From Pedobacter ghigonis (GTDB taxonomy: Bacteria > Bacteroidota > Bacteroidia > Sphingobacteriales > Sphingobacteriaceae): a DNA stretch of 64,000 nucleotides. A program made the translations under genes and the position numbers. The notes under the pieces were generated by a model that did not search any database, was not told the origin of the DNA, and saw only the letters and a program-made list of their open reading frames with translations. Shown here one piece after another: positions 18,971-28,700 of this stretch. The DNA lies in the NCBI RefSeq assembly GCF_903166585.1, contig NZ_CAESCM010000004.1, forward strand, positions 186,001-250,000, read 5' to 3'. The first letter of the stretch is position 1. Each line of letters begins with the position of its first letter.

Positions 18971-19546
18971 ATGAGGATTTACATTTTTGCATTGCTTTTG
19001 ATCTCAGGTTTCGTCCAGGCCCAGGAAACTCCAGTGGTTAAATGGGCAACACAGGAAACTTTTTTTGAAGATTTAAGCGGTAAAGATTTACCAGACTTTG
19101 AAGGACTCACCATCAACCAAAAAACATTTGGTAAAGCTGATTTAAAAAACCAGATAGTGGTGATTAATTTCTGGTTCGAAAAATGTCCGCCCTGTCTGGC
19201 AGAAATGCCTGAATTAAATAAACTGGTTGGCGAATACAGGGAAAAGGGCGTACGTTTTATCGGGATTACACATGACACACCCATGCGCGCGAGGCGTTTT
19301 CAAAAACGGAATGGCTACCAATATGAAATTGTTTCGTTAACTCATGACGAAATCAGAAAGCTGAACATTAACCATGGCTTCCCTTCCAACATCCTGATTG
19401 GGAGCAATGGCAAAATAGTTTATGCTACGGCCAACATCTCTTTCACCGATACGGCATTTAAAGCCAAATCGGTTCTATTTGAACAAAAATTAAAGGCAGA
19501 GATTGAAAAAAATCGAGGATCAGGCATAAATATCCCGAAGAAATAG
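18971..19546 (+). CDS. TlpA/ResA-like thiol-disulfide oxidoreductase
   Basis: The 191-residue product has a signal peptide (about 1-18, VQAQ). The thioredoxin fold carries the redox motif FEKCPPCLAEMPEL (CPPC) at about residue 74, then GVRFIGITHD and the cis-proline region NHGFPSNILI. It is exported and probably reduces or exchanges disulfides in periplasmic proteins. The N-terminal DLPDFEGLTINQKTF region is the AhpC/TSA-like entry strand of the family. It starts 15 bp after the terminator of the upstream gene. Confidence 0.85.
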   Translation: MRIYIFALLLISGFVQAQETPVVKWATQETFFEDLSGKDLPDFEGLTINQKTFGKADLKNQIVVINFWFEKCPPCLAEMPELNKLVGEYREKGVRFIGITHDTPMRARRFQKRNGYQYEIVSLTHDEIRKLNINHGFPSNILIGSNGKIVYATANISFTDTAFKAKSVLFEQKLKAEIEKNRGSGINIPKK

Positions 19547-19629
19547 GTTAACTATAAAAGAGATATGCTTATCTTAGTTTTAATCAGGCATATTTTGGCC
19601 ACACATAACAAATAGCTCAAAACCAGGCA

Positions 19630-20259
19630 ATGAAATCTGTTAACAGCAAAAATATATACCTCACCATCATCACTTTAATTGTCTGGTTTTCGCTTGCTCT
19701 GCAATTTAGTTTAAGCTTAGCACTTTATAATGGAGCGGTTTTGCCAACCCTTAAAATACTGTTGTCTTTTTTCACGGTTTTAACCAACCTGGGTGTGGCC
19801 ATCTGCTTAGCAGCCCAATTGTTGTTAAAGCAAACTGCCTTAGGTGTCTTTTTCTCGAAATCCTCAACACAAACTGCTATAGCCGTATATATATTTTTAG
19901 TGGCTTTGGTTTACAATGTAGCGCTACGCGGTTTAGATCAGCCACAGGGCTGGCATAGCCTCAGCAATGAACTGCTGCATGTCATTAATCCCTTGCTCTT
20001 TGTAATCTACTGGATTGCTTTTGTAGATAAAGCCAAACTCGAATACAAACAAACCATTGGCTGGCTGGTTTACCCGCTGCTGTATGTTATTTTTATCGTG
20101 ATAAGGGGCTATTTGATCAGGCAATATCCTTACCCTTTTATTAATGTGGTAAAAATTGGTTACCCCAAAGCGATTTTAAATACCACTATTATTTTGGTTG
20201 TATTTTGGATTCTATCTTTAATTTTTGTCTTTGCAGGAAAGAAAACAGTTAAAGCTTAA
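19630..20259 (+). CDS. Pr6Pr (FAR-17a/AIG1-like) family membrane protein
   Basis: The 209-residue protein has six hydrophobic segments, matching the Pr6Pr family (bacterial relatives of FAR-17a/AIG1). The signature-like stretch QGWHSLSNELLHVINPLLFV holds conserved histidines. Function in bacteria is unknown, though some eukaryotic relatives hydrolyse lipid esters. Its stop overlaps the stop of the convergent bestrophin gene by four bases. Confidence 0.8.
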   Translation: MKSVNSKNIYLTIITLIVWFSLALQFSLSLALYNGAVLPTLKILLSFFTVLTNLGVAICLAAQLLLKQTALGVFFSKSSTQTAIAVYIFLVALVYNVALRGLDQPQGWHSLSNELLHVINPLLFVIYWIAFVDKAKLEYKQTIGWLVYPLLYVIFIVIRGYLIRQYPYPFINVVKIGYPKAILNTTIILVVFWILSLIFVFAGKKTVKA

Positions 20260-21146
20260 AGCACATACTCATCGTTTATGGGTTTAACGGGTTCAGGAAT
20301 TTCTTCTTCTTCCAACATCTGTAAAAGGTTAATTTCAATTGTCCGGGTAATTTGATTGAGTGGTACCCCTGCCGAATTATTTTCGAAAGGATTAACCAGA
20401 CTCATACCGTTAATCTGTGTAGATACAAATACAAAACCGATTAACCAGCCCAAAAATATAGCTGCAGGCCCTGCATCCTGACTAATAACCAGGGTAAAGG
20501 TGACAACAAACAGCCAGATAAACACCTTCGTTAAATAACTATAGGTAGTTGGGAAAATGGTATTTTTAATCCTTTCGCTCATACCCATCGAATCAGAAAA
20601 GCGGGTTAACATTTCGTTAATTTCGATAAACCTGAAACCATCAACAGCACCAGATTTAGAAAGCTGCTGCAAATCTCTCGATTGGATATTCAAAAGCGCA
20701 TTGTGCTTATTGTTATGCTTTTCCATTTCCTGTAAATCGGCTTCTGGCAAATACTTCGTGTAAATTTCATCAACTGTCCCCCTCAAATTGGCTTTTAAGG
20801 CATATAAAAAAGCAATGTGCCTGCGAATCATCCGCTTCACACTTTCAGGGTCGTTATCAGCATAATTAATCAATGCCCTGGCAAAAGAACGCGAATCGTT
20901 AACCAGTGCGCCCCACACTTTCCGGGCTTCCCACCACCTATCGTAAGCCTGATTGTTGTTAAAGCCAATAAAAAAAGCGATGGCCGTACCCAAAACCGTT
21001 GGAATAATGGATGGAATAGAAAAATGATGGGCGATTAGATATTCGCGTACGAAATAAGCCGCTGTGCAGGAAGCGATCATAATCAGATCGACATGCCATG
21101 TATTTCTTAAAATTCGACTTAACCTAATATTCTGTACTAAAAGCAT
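20256..21146 (-). CDS. bestrophin-family anion channel (UPF0187)
   Basis: The 296-residue protein has the bacterial bestrophin layout: membrane segments near residues 18-65, the family motif FNNNQAYDRWWEARKVWG (67-84), and a second membrane pair at about 205-245. A pentameric anion or ion channel in the inner membrane is expected. Histidine and asparagine runs follow the acidic middle part. Its 3' end overlaps the Pr6Pr gene tail-to-tail by four bases. Confidence 0.9.
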   Translation of the reverse strand: MLLVQNIRLSRILRNTWHVDLIMIASCTAAYFVREYLIAHHFSIPSIIPTVLGTAIAFFIGFNNNQAYDRWWEARKVWGALVNDSRSFARALINYADNDPESVKRMIRRHIAFLYALKANLRGTVDEIYTKYLPEADLQEMEKHNNKHNALLNIQSRDLQQLSKSGAVDGFRFIEINEMLTRFSDSMGMSERIKNTIFPTTYSYLTKVFIWLFVVTFTLVISQDAGPAAIFLGWLIGFVFVSTQINGMSLVNPFENNSAGVPLNQITRTIEINLLQMLEEEEIPEPVKPINDEYVL

Positions 21147-21283
21147 ATATTCTAAATGGAAAATGAAAATACAAAACTAAAGGCAAAATGTTTCATTCGC
21201 GACGAAATTTAATGGCAGACAGTGCAGGTTGCCGATTGTAAACCAAATGTTTATATTGGGAAACCAAATATTCCCGAATTTTT

Positions 21284-22807
21284 ATGAGCGACGCTTTACC
21301 TAAGAACAACATTTTTAAAGTTATTGGTGCATCATCACTGGGCACTCTGATTGAATGGTACGATTTTTACATTTTTGGCAGCCTTGCCGTAATTATCGGT
21401 CACCAGTTATTCCCTGAAGATGCCGGCGCATCGGCCCTGATTAATACCCTTGCTATATTTGCCGCTGGCTTTATTGTACGCCCATTTGGCGCTCTGGTTT
21501 TTGGTCGCTTAGGCGATTTAATTGGCCGAAAATACACCTTTCTTTTAACGTTGGTGCTAATGGGAGGATCGACCTTTTTTATAGGCCTCATTCCCTCTTA
21601 TAAAAGTATTGGCTACGCTGCGCCTATTTTGGTACTCGTATTAAGGCTAATTCAGGGTCTGGCTCTGGGTGGTGAGTATGGAGGTGCCGCAACTTATGTT
21701 GCAGAACATGCTCCTGAAAATAAACGTGGCTTTTTTACCAGCTGGATTCAAACTACTGCGACATTGGGCTTATTCCTTTCGCTGGGTATTATTGTAATTA
21801 CCAAAAACATTTTAGGTGCCGAAACTTTTGGCGACTGGGGCTGGCGGATTCCTTTTCTGCTATCCATTGTGCTGGTAGTGGTATCCATTTATATCCGGAT
21901 GAAAATGCACGAATCGCCCCTGTTTTCGAAACTGAAAGCGGAAGGAAATGTTTCAAAAAATCCGTTAAAAGAAAGTTTCAGTAATAAGGCAAATTTTAAA
22001 ATGGTGCTGCTAGCTTTGTTTGGTGCTACGATGGGCCAGGGTGTAATTTGGTATACCGGGCAGTTTTATGCGCAATCCTTTTTAGAAAACACCTGTAAGC
22101 TTGATTTTAATGATTCGAGATATATTTTACTGTGGGGTATCGCTTTTGCCACCCCGTTTTTTGTGGTATTCGGAGCCTGGAGCGATAAGGTGGGCCGAAA
22201 ATGGATAATGCTTACCGGTATGCTGCTGGGCATTCTTTTTTATCGTCCTATTTATCAGATTTTTCTGGACGACACCGATTACACCAAAATTGAACAGGCT
22301 GATATTTTATCTTCAACTGCTGCCCCGGCAAGCGCTGTATTAATCCAAAATTCGGCTGATAGTTTAAGAACAGTGGTAACCAAAGTTGTGCTTAAAAACG
22401 GTGCTTCTTTTAACCGCGTGCAAACCGATACTGTTACTTTAAGCAATGGCATTTTACCAGCAAAAGAAATCATTAAAGATAAGGTTCTACCCGAGCCTGT
22501 ATTCTGGAAGTTTGTGGGGTTGATATTCTTCCAGATTTTATTGGTTACCATGGTTTACGGACCTATTGCAGCATTTTTGGTTGAGCTTTTCCCAACCAAG
22601 ATCAGATACACCTCTATGTCTTTACCATACCACATTGGCAATGGTGTTTTCGGCGGGCTTGTTCCTTTTATTGCCACTTTAATAGCCAGTTTTTCGGGGT
22701 CTACACCATTATCGGGCTTGTGGTACCCAATTGGTATTGCCGCATTGAGTCTGGTTATCGGCACTATTTATTTATCGAACAAAAGAGACGAAAACATTAA
22801 CGATTAG
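21284..22807 (+). CDS. MHS-type major facilitator transporter (ProP/KgtP-like)
   Basis: The 507-residue protein has the metabolite:H+ symporter signature GTLIEWYDFYIFGSLA at the first helix and the MFS loop GRLGDLIGRKYTF between helices 2 and 3. RLIQGLALGGEYGGAATYVAEH follows. Between helices 8 and 9 is an extra soluble stretch of about 80 residues (about 325-410: DDTDYTKIEQAD to IKDKVLPEP) that most family members lack. The substrate may be an organic acid or compatible solute, but it is not shown. A small membrane protein gene follows after 11 bp. Confidence 0.85.
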   Translation: MSDALPKNNIFKVIGASSLGTLIEWYDFYIFGSLAVIIGHQLFPEDAGASALINTLAIFAAGFIVRPFGALVFGRLGDLIGRKYTFLLTLVLMGGSTFFIGLIPSYKSIGYAAPILVLVLRLIQGLALGGEYGGAATYVAEHAPENKRGFFTSWIQTTATLGLFLSLGIIVITKNILGAETFGDWGWRIPFLLSIVLVVVSIYIRMKMHESPLFSKLKAEGNVSKNPLKESFSNKANFKMVLLALFGATMGQGVIWYTGQFYAQSFLENTCKLDFNDSRYILLWGIAFATPFFVVFGAWSDKVGRKWIMLTGMLLGILFYRPIYQIFLDDTDYTKIEQADILSSTAAPASAVLIQNSADSLRTVVTKVVLKNGASFNRVQTDTVTLSNGILPAKEIIKDKVLPEPVFWKFVGLIFFQILLVTMVYGPIAAFLVELFPTKIRYTSMSLPYHIGNGVFGGLVPFIATLIASFSGSTPLSGLWYPIGIAALSLVIGTIYLSNKRDENIND

Positions 22808-22818
22808 CAATTAAGAAA

Positions 22819-23070
22819 ATGAATATACTGAAGAAATTTTTAGGCTTAATCTGGATGGTTTTAGGGCCATTGGCGATGACATTTTTGTTTTTACAAGCCG
22901 TAGATAAAGTGGGTTTAACCCATACCGATATTGAGCGTACTAATACCATTTTGCAGTGGGGGATTATCCTGTTTATTTTCCTGCCAATAAGCTTAGGCCT
23001 AATGATTTTCGGCTTCTATGCCTGGAAAGGTGAGTACGATAAATTACCGGAGAACTCGGAAGATATATAG
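22819..23070 (+). CDS. small two-helix membrane protein linked to the MHS transporter
   Basis: The 83-residue protein has two membrane helices (about 8-28 and 47-69) joined by a polar loop and a short acidic tail. I do not know the family by name. It begins 11 bp after the transporter gene, so the two are almost surely one operon. It may be a small accessory subunit, which is inference from position. Confidence 0.75.
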   Translation: MNILKKFLGLIWMVLGPLAMTFLFLQAVDKVGLTHTDIERTNTILQWGIILFIFLPISLGLMIFGFYAWKGEYDKLPENSEDI

Positions 23071-23073
23071 GTA

Positions 23074-23118
23074 TTATTTTTACCGCTTGCGCGCGTTTCT
23101 AACGCGTGCGAAAATAAC
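23074..23118. other. long imperfect stem-loop after the transporter operon
   Basis: GCGCGCGTT (23090-23098) pairs with AACGCGTGC (23101-23109, one G-U pair). Outer arms TTATTTT and AAAATAA extend the stem across an internal bulge. It is not followed by a T run, so it is not a standard terminator. The remaining 23119-23226 has a CACGGAGGCACGG-type repeat remnant. Confidence 0.5.
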
Positions 23119-23226
23119 ACGTTGTATTTTACGACACTAAGTACATTTTGTCACGGAGGCACGGAATACACAGAAAAATCTGTAATAATCGGTGTCTCCA
23201 CGGCTATTAAAGCTACAGCCAAAAAA

Positions 23227-24411
23227 TTAAAGTACCCGCAGCAATAAACCTTTCAGGTATTCGCCTTCCGGGAAAGAAATCCTAACCGGGTGATCTTCCG
23301 GCTGGCAGAATTGTTTAATAATCTGTACTTCTTTTCCTGCATCGAGGGCTGCCCAGGCAATAATTTGCTTAAAGGTTTCGATGTCAACCGCTCCGGAGCA
23401 AGAGAAAGTAGCCAAAAGGCCACCTTTTTCTAAAAGCAACATACCTAAACGGTTCAAATCTTTGTATGCCCTGGCCGCGCGGTCTAAGGCCGAACGAGAG
23501 GGAGCATATTTTGGCGGATCGAGCACAATCACATCAAACAACTCGCCCGATTCTTTAAAGGCTCTTAATTGTTTATTTACATCCGACTGGATGGCCGTAA
23601 CTTTGGCCTCGTCGAACTGATTAAGTGCTACGTTTTGTTTAAGGGTTTCTACAGCAAGCCCTGAACTATCTACACTCGTAACATTTGCAGCACCGTTAGC
23701 TAAACTATTTAAGCTAAAACCACCGCTGTAGCTAAAGCAATCTAATACCTTTTTACCTTTGGTATAGCTGGCTAAAATGCTTCGGTTATCGCGTTGATCG
23801 CAATAAAAGCCCGATTTTTGTCCTTCGGCAATATTAATGTGGTAGGTAATCCCGTTTTCTTTAACCGCTAAAAACTCTGGTGGGTTTTCACCCCAAAGTA
23901 AGCCATTTTCAACCGGCAAACCTTCGTGGGTACGGGCAGTGGCATCACTTTTATCAAATATACCTTTGGGCTGAAGTTCAGCTTTTAAGATTTCTACAAT
24001 TTCGGTTTTTACCTTTTCGATACCTGAACTTAAAATTTGCAGCGAGAGAAAATCGGCATACTGATCAACAATTAAACCAGGCAAGAAATCAGCCTCGCTA
24101 AAAACCAGTCGACAGGTATTCGTTTGGTCGCCCAAAATAAACTGGCGCGAAGCAATGGCTTGTTTTAACCGGTTTTGGTACCAGCTAAAATTAATTGTTT
24201 GGCTTTCATCCCATTCCAGCAAACGAACAGCTACGCGCGAGTTGCTGTTGTAATAACCATAGGCTAGAAATTCCTGATCAAAGGCATATACTTTTACCAC
24301 ATCACCATCTTCGGGTTTTCCCTTAACTTTTTCAAGCGCACCAGAAAATACCCATGGATGCCTTTGTAATGCTGCTTTTTCTTTGCCTTTTTTTAACGTG
24401 ATTTCTACCAT
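23227..24411 (-). CDS. rlmI: class I rRNA methyltransferase, RlmI-like
   Basis: The 394-residue cytosolic protein starts with a PUA domain (1-75: LQRHPWVFSGALEKVKG). A Rossmann methyltransferase domain follows (about 180-394) with the SAM motif VLDCFSYSGGFSLNSLANGA and the catalytic motif DVIVLDPPKYAPS. This is the RlmI type, which makes 5-methylcytosine in 23S rRNA. The CS/SCSG segment FSCSGAVD is also family-typical. The exact target base is inferred. It is a single gene. Confidence 0.88.
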   Translation of the reverse strand: MVEITLKKGKEKAALQRHPWVFSGALEKVKGKPEDGDVVKVYAFDQEFLAYGYYNSNSRVAVRLLEWDESQTINFSWYQNRLKQAIASRQFILGDQTNTCRLVFSEADFLPGLIVDQYADFLSLQILSSGIEKVKTEIVEILKAELQPKGIFDKSDATARTHEGLPVENGLLWGENPPEFLAVKENGITYHINIAEGQKSGFYCDQRDNRSILASYTKGKKVLDCFSYSGGFSLNSLANGAANVTSVDSSGLAVETLKQNVALNQFDEAKVTAIQSDVNKQLRAFKESGELFDVIVLDPPKYAPSRSALDRAARAYKDLNRLGMLLLEKGGLLATFSCSGAVDIETFKQIIAWAALDAGKEVQIIKQFCQPEDHPVRISFPEGEYLKGLLLRVL

Positions 24412-24477
24412 GCTGCAAAGGTAATTAAAAGCGGGCGAATGTTAAATGTAATGTGGAAGATGTAAGGTTTTAACCAA

Positions 24478-25512
24478 TTACAAGAACCTGTTCCCGATCG
24501 TTTTCTGCATCTTAACCAACTCAGTATCTAAAATTTTGGTTTCGAATTCGGTAACCGGCCTTTTGGCCTCAATCATCGAGATCAGCAATTCGGTAGCTAC
24601 CTGACCCATTTCAAAAGCAGGTTGTTTTACTGAAGTTAATGAAGGCGAAAACAGTTCGACCAGGTTTGAGTTGGTAAAGCCTGAAATAGCAATATTATGG
24701 GCCACTTCAGGGTTGGTTTTCTTCAGCGCCATAATACAACCTGTTGTTAAGCGGTCGCTCGAAATAAAAATTCCATCGGGTTTGAGCGGCAAAAGCTCTT
24801 TAACAGCCTGCTCGAGCTCGGCGCTATGCATACCGCCATGCTGGCAATACTTAACCAGTTCGGGTTTAAATTCGATATGATATTTAGCCAGTGCAGCTTT
24901 ATAACCTTCCAGCCGTTCTTTTGTGATCGACAGGTTTTCTGAATTGGTTAAATGCGCGATGGTTCTTTTTCCGGATAAAATAAGATGCTCGGTAGCATCG
25001 AAAGAGCCCTTAAAGTTATTGGCGATTACTTTGTGGGTTTCAAAATCTTCGGGTACCCGGTCAAAAAAAACAATTGGCAAGCCCTTGCTGTATAAGTCTC
25101 TGAGGTAGTCAATGTCCTGTGTTTCAGACGATAGCGCAATTAAAAGCCCATCGATTGAACGCGAGGCCAAATGCTCTACGTTGAGCTTTTCTTGTTTATA
25201 AGATTCGTGGCTCTGTGAAATAATTACATGGTAATCTTTATCGTAAGCAATAGATTCGATGCCGTTAATTACCTGCGAAAAGAAATTATTGGCAATTTCG
25301 CTCACAATAATGCCAATTGAATAACTGCGGCGTTCTTTAAGGCTCCTGGCGATAGGGTTCGCCCTGTAATTTACCTTCTCGGCATAGGCCAGAACCAGTT
25401 TTTTCGTCTCTTCACTAATTTCGTAACGGTCTCTTAAAGCCCTTGAAACTGTCGATGTAGACAGTCCTAATGCTTTAGCAATATCTTTTATGGTAGATGT
25501 TTCAAATCTCAT
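24478..25512 (-). CDS. LacI-family transcriptional regulator of the pectin locus
   Basis: The 344-residue protein has an N-terminal helix-turn-helix (about 7-27, STIKDIAKALGLSTSTVSRAL) and the hinge region NPIARSLKERRSYSIGI. A periplasmic-binding-like sensor domain follows. LacI-type repressors or activators usually bind a sugar here. It is divergent from susC of the pectin locus with 266 bp between, where a TGCAAGCGATTGCA palindrome fits its operator. The effector sugar is not visible from the sequence. Uronate or rhamnose is an inference. Confidence 0.88.
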   Translation of the reverse strand: MRFETSTIKDIAKALGLSTSTVSRALRDRYEISEETKKLVLAYAEKVNYRANPIARSLKERRSYSIGIIVSEIANNFFSQVINGIESIAYDKDYHVIISQSHESYKQEKLNVEHLASRSIDGLLIALSSETQDIDYLRDLYSKGLPIVFFDRVPEDFETHKVIANNFKGSFDATEHLILSGKRTIAHLTNSENLSITKERLEGYKAALAKYHIEFKPELVKYCQHGGMHSAELEQAVKELLPLKPDGIFISSDRLTTGCIMALKKTNPEVAHNIAISGFTNSNLVELFSPSLTSVKQPAFEMGQVATELLISMIEAKRPVTEFETKILDTELVKMQKTIGNRFL

Positions 25513-25519
25513 GGCATGT

Positions 25520-25533
25520 ACTTGCGTACAAGT
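25520..25533. promoter_or_regulatory. inverted repeat at the start of the LacI-type gene
   Basis: ACTTG and CAAGT (25520-25524, 25529-25533) form an inverted repeat with a four-base centre, just upstream of the regulator's start. It could be an autoregulatory or leader element. The evidence is only symmetry. Confidence 0.35.
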
Positions 25534-25723
25534 TACAAAAAATATCGCTGATGGCTATTCTGCCAAACATTTTAATAAACGTCATAAACACGTTTTTGGG
25601 AACGTTTGCACAGATTTTTAGTTAAATTCGGTTTCAAACGGTTTTTAGTTTGTAAAATTGTTACATCAACGTAACCAAATATAAACAAAGTAAAACATCC
25701 CGAAACTAGAATTTTATTCTACA

Positions 25724-25737
25724 TGCAAGCGATTGCA
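25724..25737. promoter_or_regulatory. candidate LacI-family operator upstream of susC
   Basis: TGCAAGCGATTGCA has TGCAA/TTGCA arms and a CG at the centre, the hallmark of LacI-family operators. It lies 42 bp before the susC start, in the divergent space with the regulator gene. The rest of the space holds further ACGTTT-type elements (about 25590-25610). Confidence 0.65.
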
Positions 25738-25778
25738 GCACTTTAAAAAACCAAATCATTTCAAATAATTAAATAACT

Positions 25779-28700
25779 ATGAGCAGAGTTTTACTCTTTT
25801 TAGCACTTTTCTCTTTTTTTGGATTATCTGTGGCCCAGGCACAAAACAGGCAATTAACAGGAACTGTGAAGGATAAATCGGACGGGCAGCCTTTAACAGG
25901 CGTGAGCGTATCGGTAAAAGATTCGAAAACCGGCACTAGCACCGATGCCAATGGTAATTACAAAATTTCCATTCCAGGAAAAGGCGCAACCCTGATTTTT
26001 ACTTATGTAGGCTACAAAACCAGAAATGTTACCGTAGGCGATCAAAGTAAAATGGACATTACACTGGAAGAAGATGCCAACACCTTGCAAGAGGTTACCG
26101 TAAACATTGGCTACGGTTCAGTACGTAAGGAAGCTTTAACAGGCTCGGTTTCTTCGGTTACTGGAAAAGATATTGATCAGTTTCCGGTGAGTACAGCTGC
26201 ACAGGCATTGGCCGGAAAGCTGGCCGGCGTATCGGTTACCACTACTGAAGGGAGTCCGGGAGCTGAAATTGTAATCAAAGTACGTGGAGGAAGCTCACTT
26301 ACCGGCGATAACTCTCCGTTGTATATCGTAGATGGAATTCAGGTAGAAAACGCCTTATCCATTTTATCGCCAAACGAAATCCAATCGATCGATGTGCTAA
26401 AAGATGTGGCATCGACCTCTATTTATGGTAGCAGAGGTGCTAACGGAGTGGTGATCATTACAACCAAAAGTGGTAAAAAAGGTCGGCCAATAGTTTCTTT
26501 TGATGCTTATGCAGGTGCTCGCCAGATTGTAAATGAGCTGGACGTAATGAACCCTTACGAATTTGTTAAATACCAGTACGAACTGTATAACAACAACACC
26601 AGCCAGGATGTTAAAGACACCTTTACCAAAAAATACGGCACTTTCGAAGATCTTGATATTTACAAAAATATTCCCAATATCGACTGGCAGGATAAAGTTT
26701 TTGGTCGCCAGGCCTGGAGCAACACCGAAGTGTTAAACCTTGCAGGTGGAACATCGAAAACCACCTATAATGTTTCGGTAAACAATACCAAAGAAGATGG
26801 TATTATGTTAAACTCGGGCTTTAGAAGAACTTTTGCTTCGATGCGTTTAGACCATAAATTTTCGGATAAATTCAGGGTTGGCCTGAATGCCCGTTACAGC
26901 CGTCAGCGTGTTGATGGAGTGGGAACAACTTCTACCGGCTCGCAAGGTACCAACCGTTTAAGAAACTCGGTACGTTACCAGCCTTATTCGGGCGGATCTG
27001 ATTCGGGAGATTTATTTGATGCTGATTATTTAACAACAGGATTAACCAATCCGATTACTTTAGCTAATCAGGAGTTGAAATACGATTACCGCAATGATTT
27101 AATCACCAGTGGTTACGTACAGTATTCGATTCTTAAAAACCTGACCATCAAAAGTACGGTAGGTTATAACAGGACCAACAGGCATGTAAATGTTTTTAAC
27201 GGCCCTGTAAGTAATGTGGCCCGTAACAATGCAGGTTTACCTGCTATTCAGCTTGATACAGTTGCCCAAAAATCATTCATCAACACCAACACCATTAATT
27301 ACAAACCCAATCTGGGCAAAGATCACAGCCTGGATTTATTGGTAGGCCAGGAAATTAACATGGTTGATATCGATTCGAGAAGTACTGTACTTAAATTTTT
27401 ACCAATCGATATTTCAGCAGAAGATGCTTTTGTAAGCCCAGCCCCTGCAAATACCATTCAGGACCGACCTACTTCTTTAATTTCAGGAACCAGACAATTT
27501 TCAATATTCAGCAGGGCTTCTTACGGCTTCAAAAACAAATACCTGGCTACCGTAAACTTCAGAACAGATGCTTCATCGCTATTTGCAGCAGGCAAACAAT
27601 GGGGTTATTTCCCATCTGCACAGGTAGCCTGGAGGGTAACAGAAGAAAAATTTGTGAAAGATCTTGACCTAAACTGGTTAGATAATTTTAAAGTTAGAAT
27701 GAGTTATGGTGCCGCTGGTAACAACCGCATTGGTCAGGATTTGTTCAGAACCTTATTCTACCTAAGCTCTACCACCGGAGGCTATGCCGAAACAGACGGA
27801 TCGGTTTCAACAGGTTTGATTTCGGGTACAGCTACAGGTAATATTCTGTCTAACCCGAACATTACCTGGGAAACCAATATTTCTAAAAACCTCGGTATTG
27901 ATATCGACTTATTCAAAAACAAACTTTCACTTAATTTAGATTACTACGATAACCGTACTAAAAACCTGCTTTTAAATGCAAATGTACCTCAAACTACGGG
28001 CTATTCTACCCAACAACAAAACGTGGGTAAAACCCAAAATACAGGTTTCGAGCTGCAGTTAAACTACCAGGCCGTTAAAACCAAAAACTTTAGCTACAAC
28101 ACCAGTTTCAACATTTCGTTTAACAAGAATAAAATTGTTGAACTGCAAAACGGCGTAAGTTCTTACATCACCCAATCGGGTTGGGTTAACAGCCTAGGCG
28201 ATTTTAAAGTGGAAGTAGGTCAGCCAGTAGGCCAGTTTTACGGTTTCATATCTGATGGGCGCTACACCGTTGACGACTTTACCTATGTACAAAATGCCAC
28301 AACCGGAGCTTACACCTATACGCTTAAGCCAACCGTAGCCAATAGCAGGGTATTGTTGGGTAACCGCGACCCGCAGCCCGGCGACATGAAGGTGCAAAAA
28401 CTTTCTTCTTCATCGAGCATGATGATTGGAGACGACGACAGAACTGTATTGGGTACCGCACAACCGAAATTTACAGGTGGTTTTAACAATCAGTTTGCTT
28501 ATAAAAACTTCGATTTAACCGTATTCGTAAACTTTAGTTACGGAAGCAAAGTTTACAATGCCAATAAATTAGAATTTACTTCACAATACAACGTAAAAGA
28601 CAACAATTTACTCGCAGTAATGAACGAGAGGTGGCAGAATTTTGATGCCAATGGCGTAAAGGTAACCGACCCGACTTTATTAACAGCCATGAATGCCAAT

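Noticed and set aside
20256..20259. Four-base tail-to-tail overlap of Pr6Pr and bestrophin genes
   Set aside because: Common in compact genomes; no special meaning supported.
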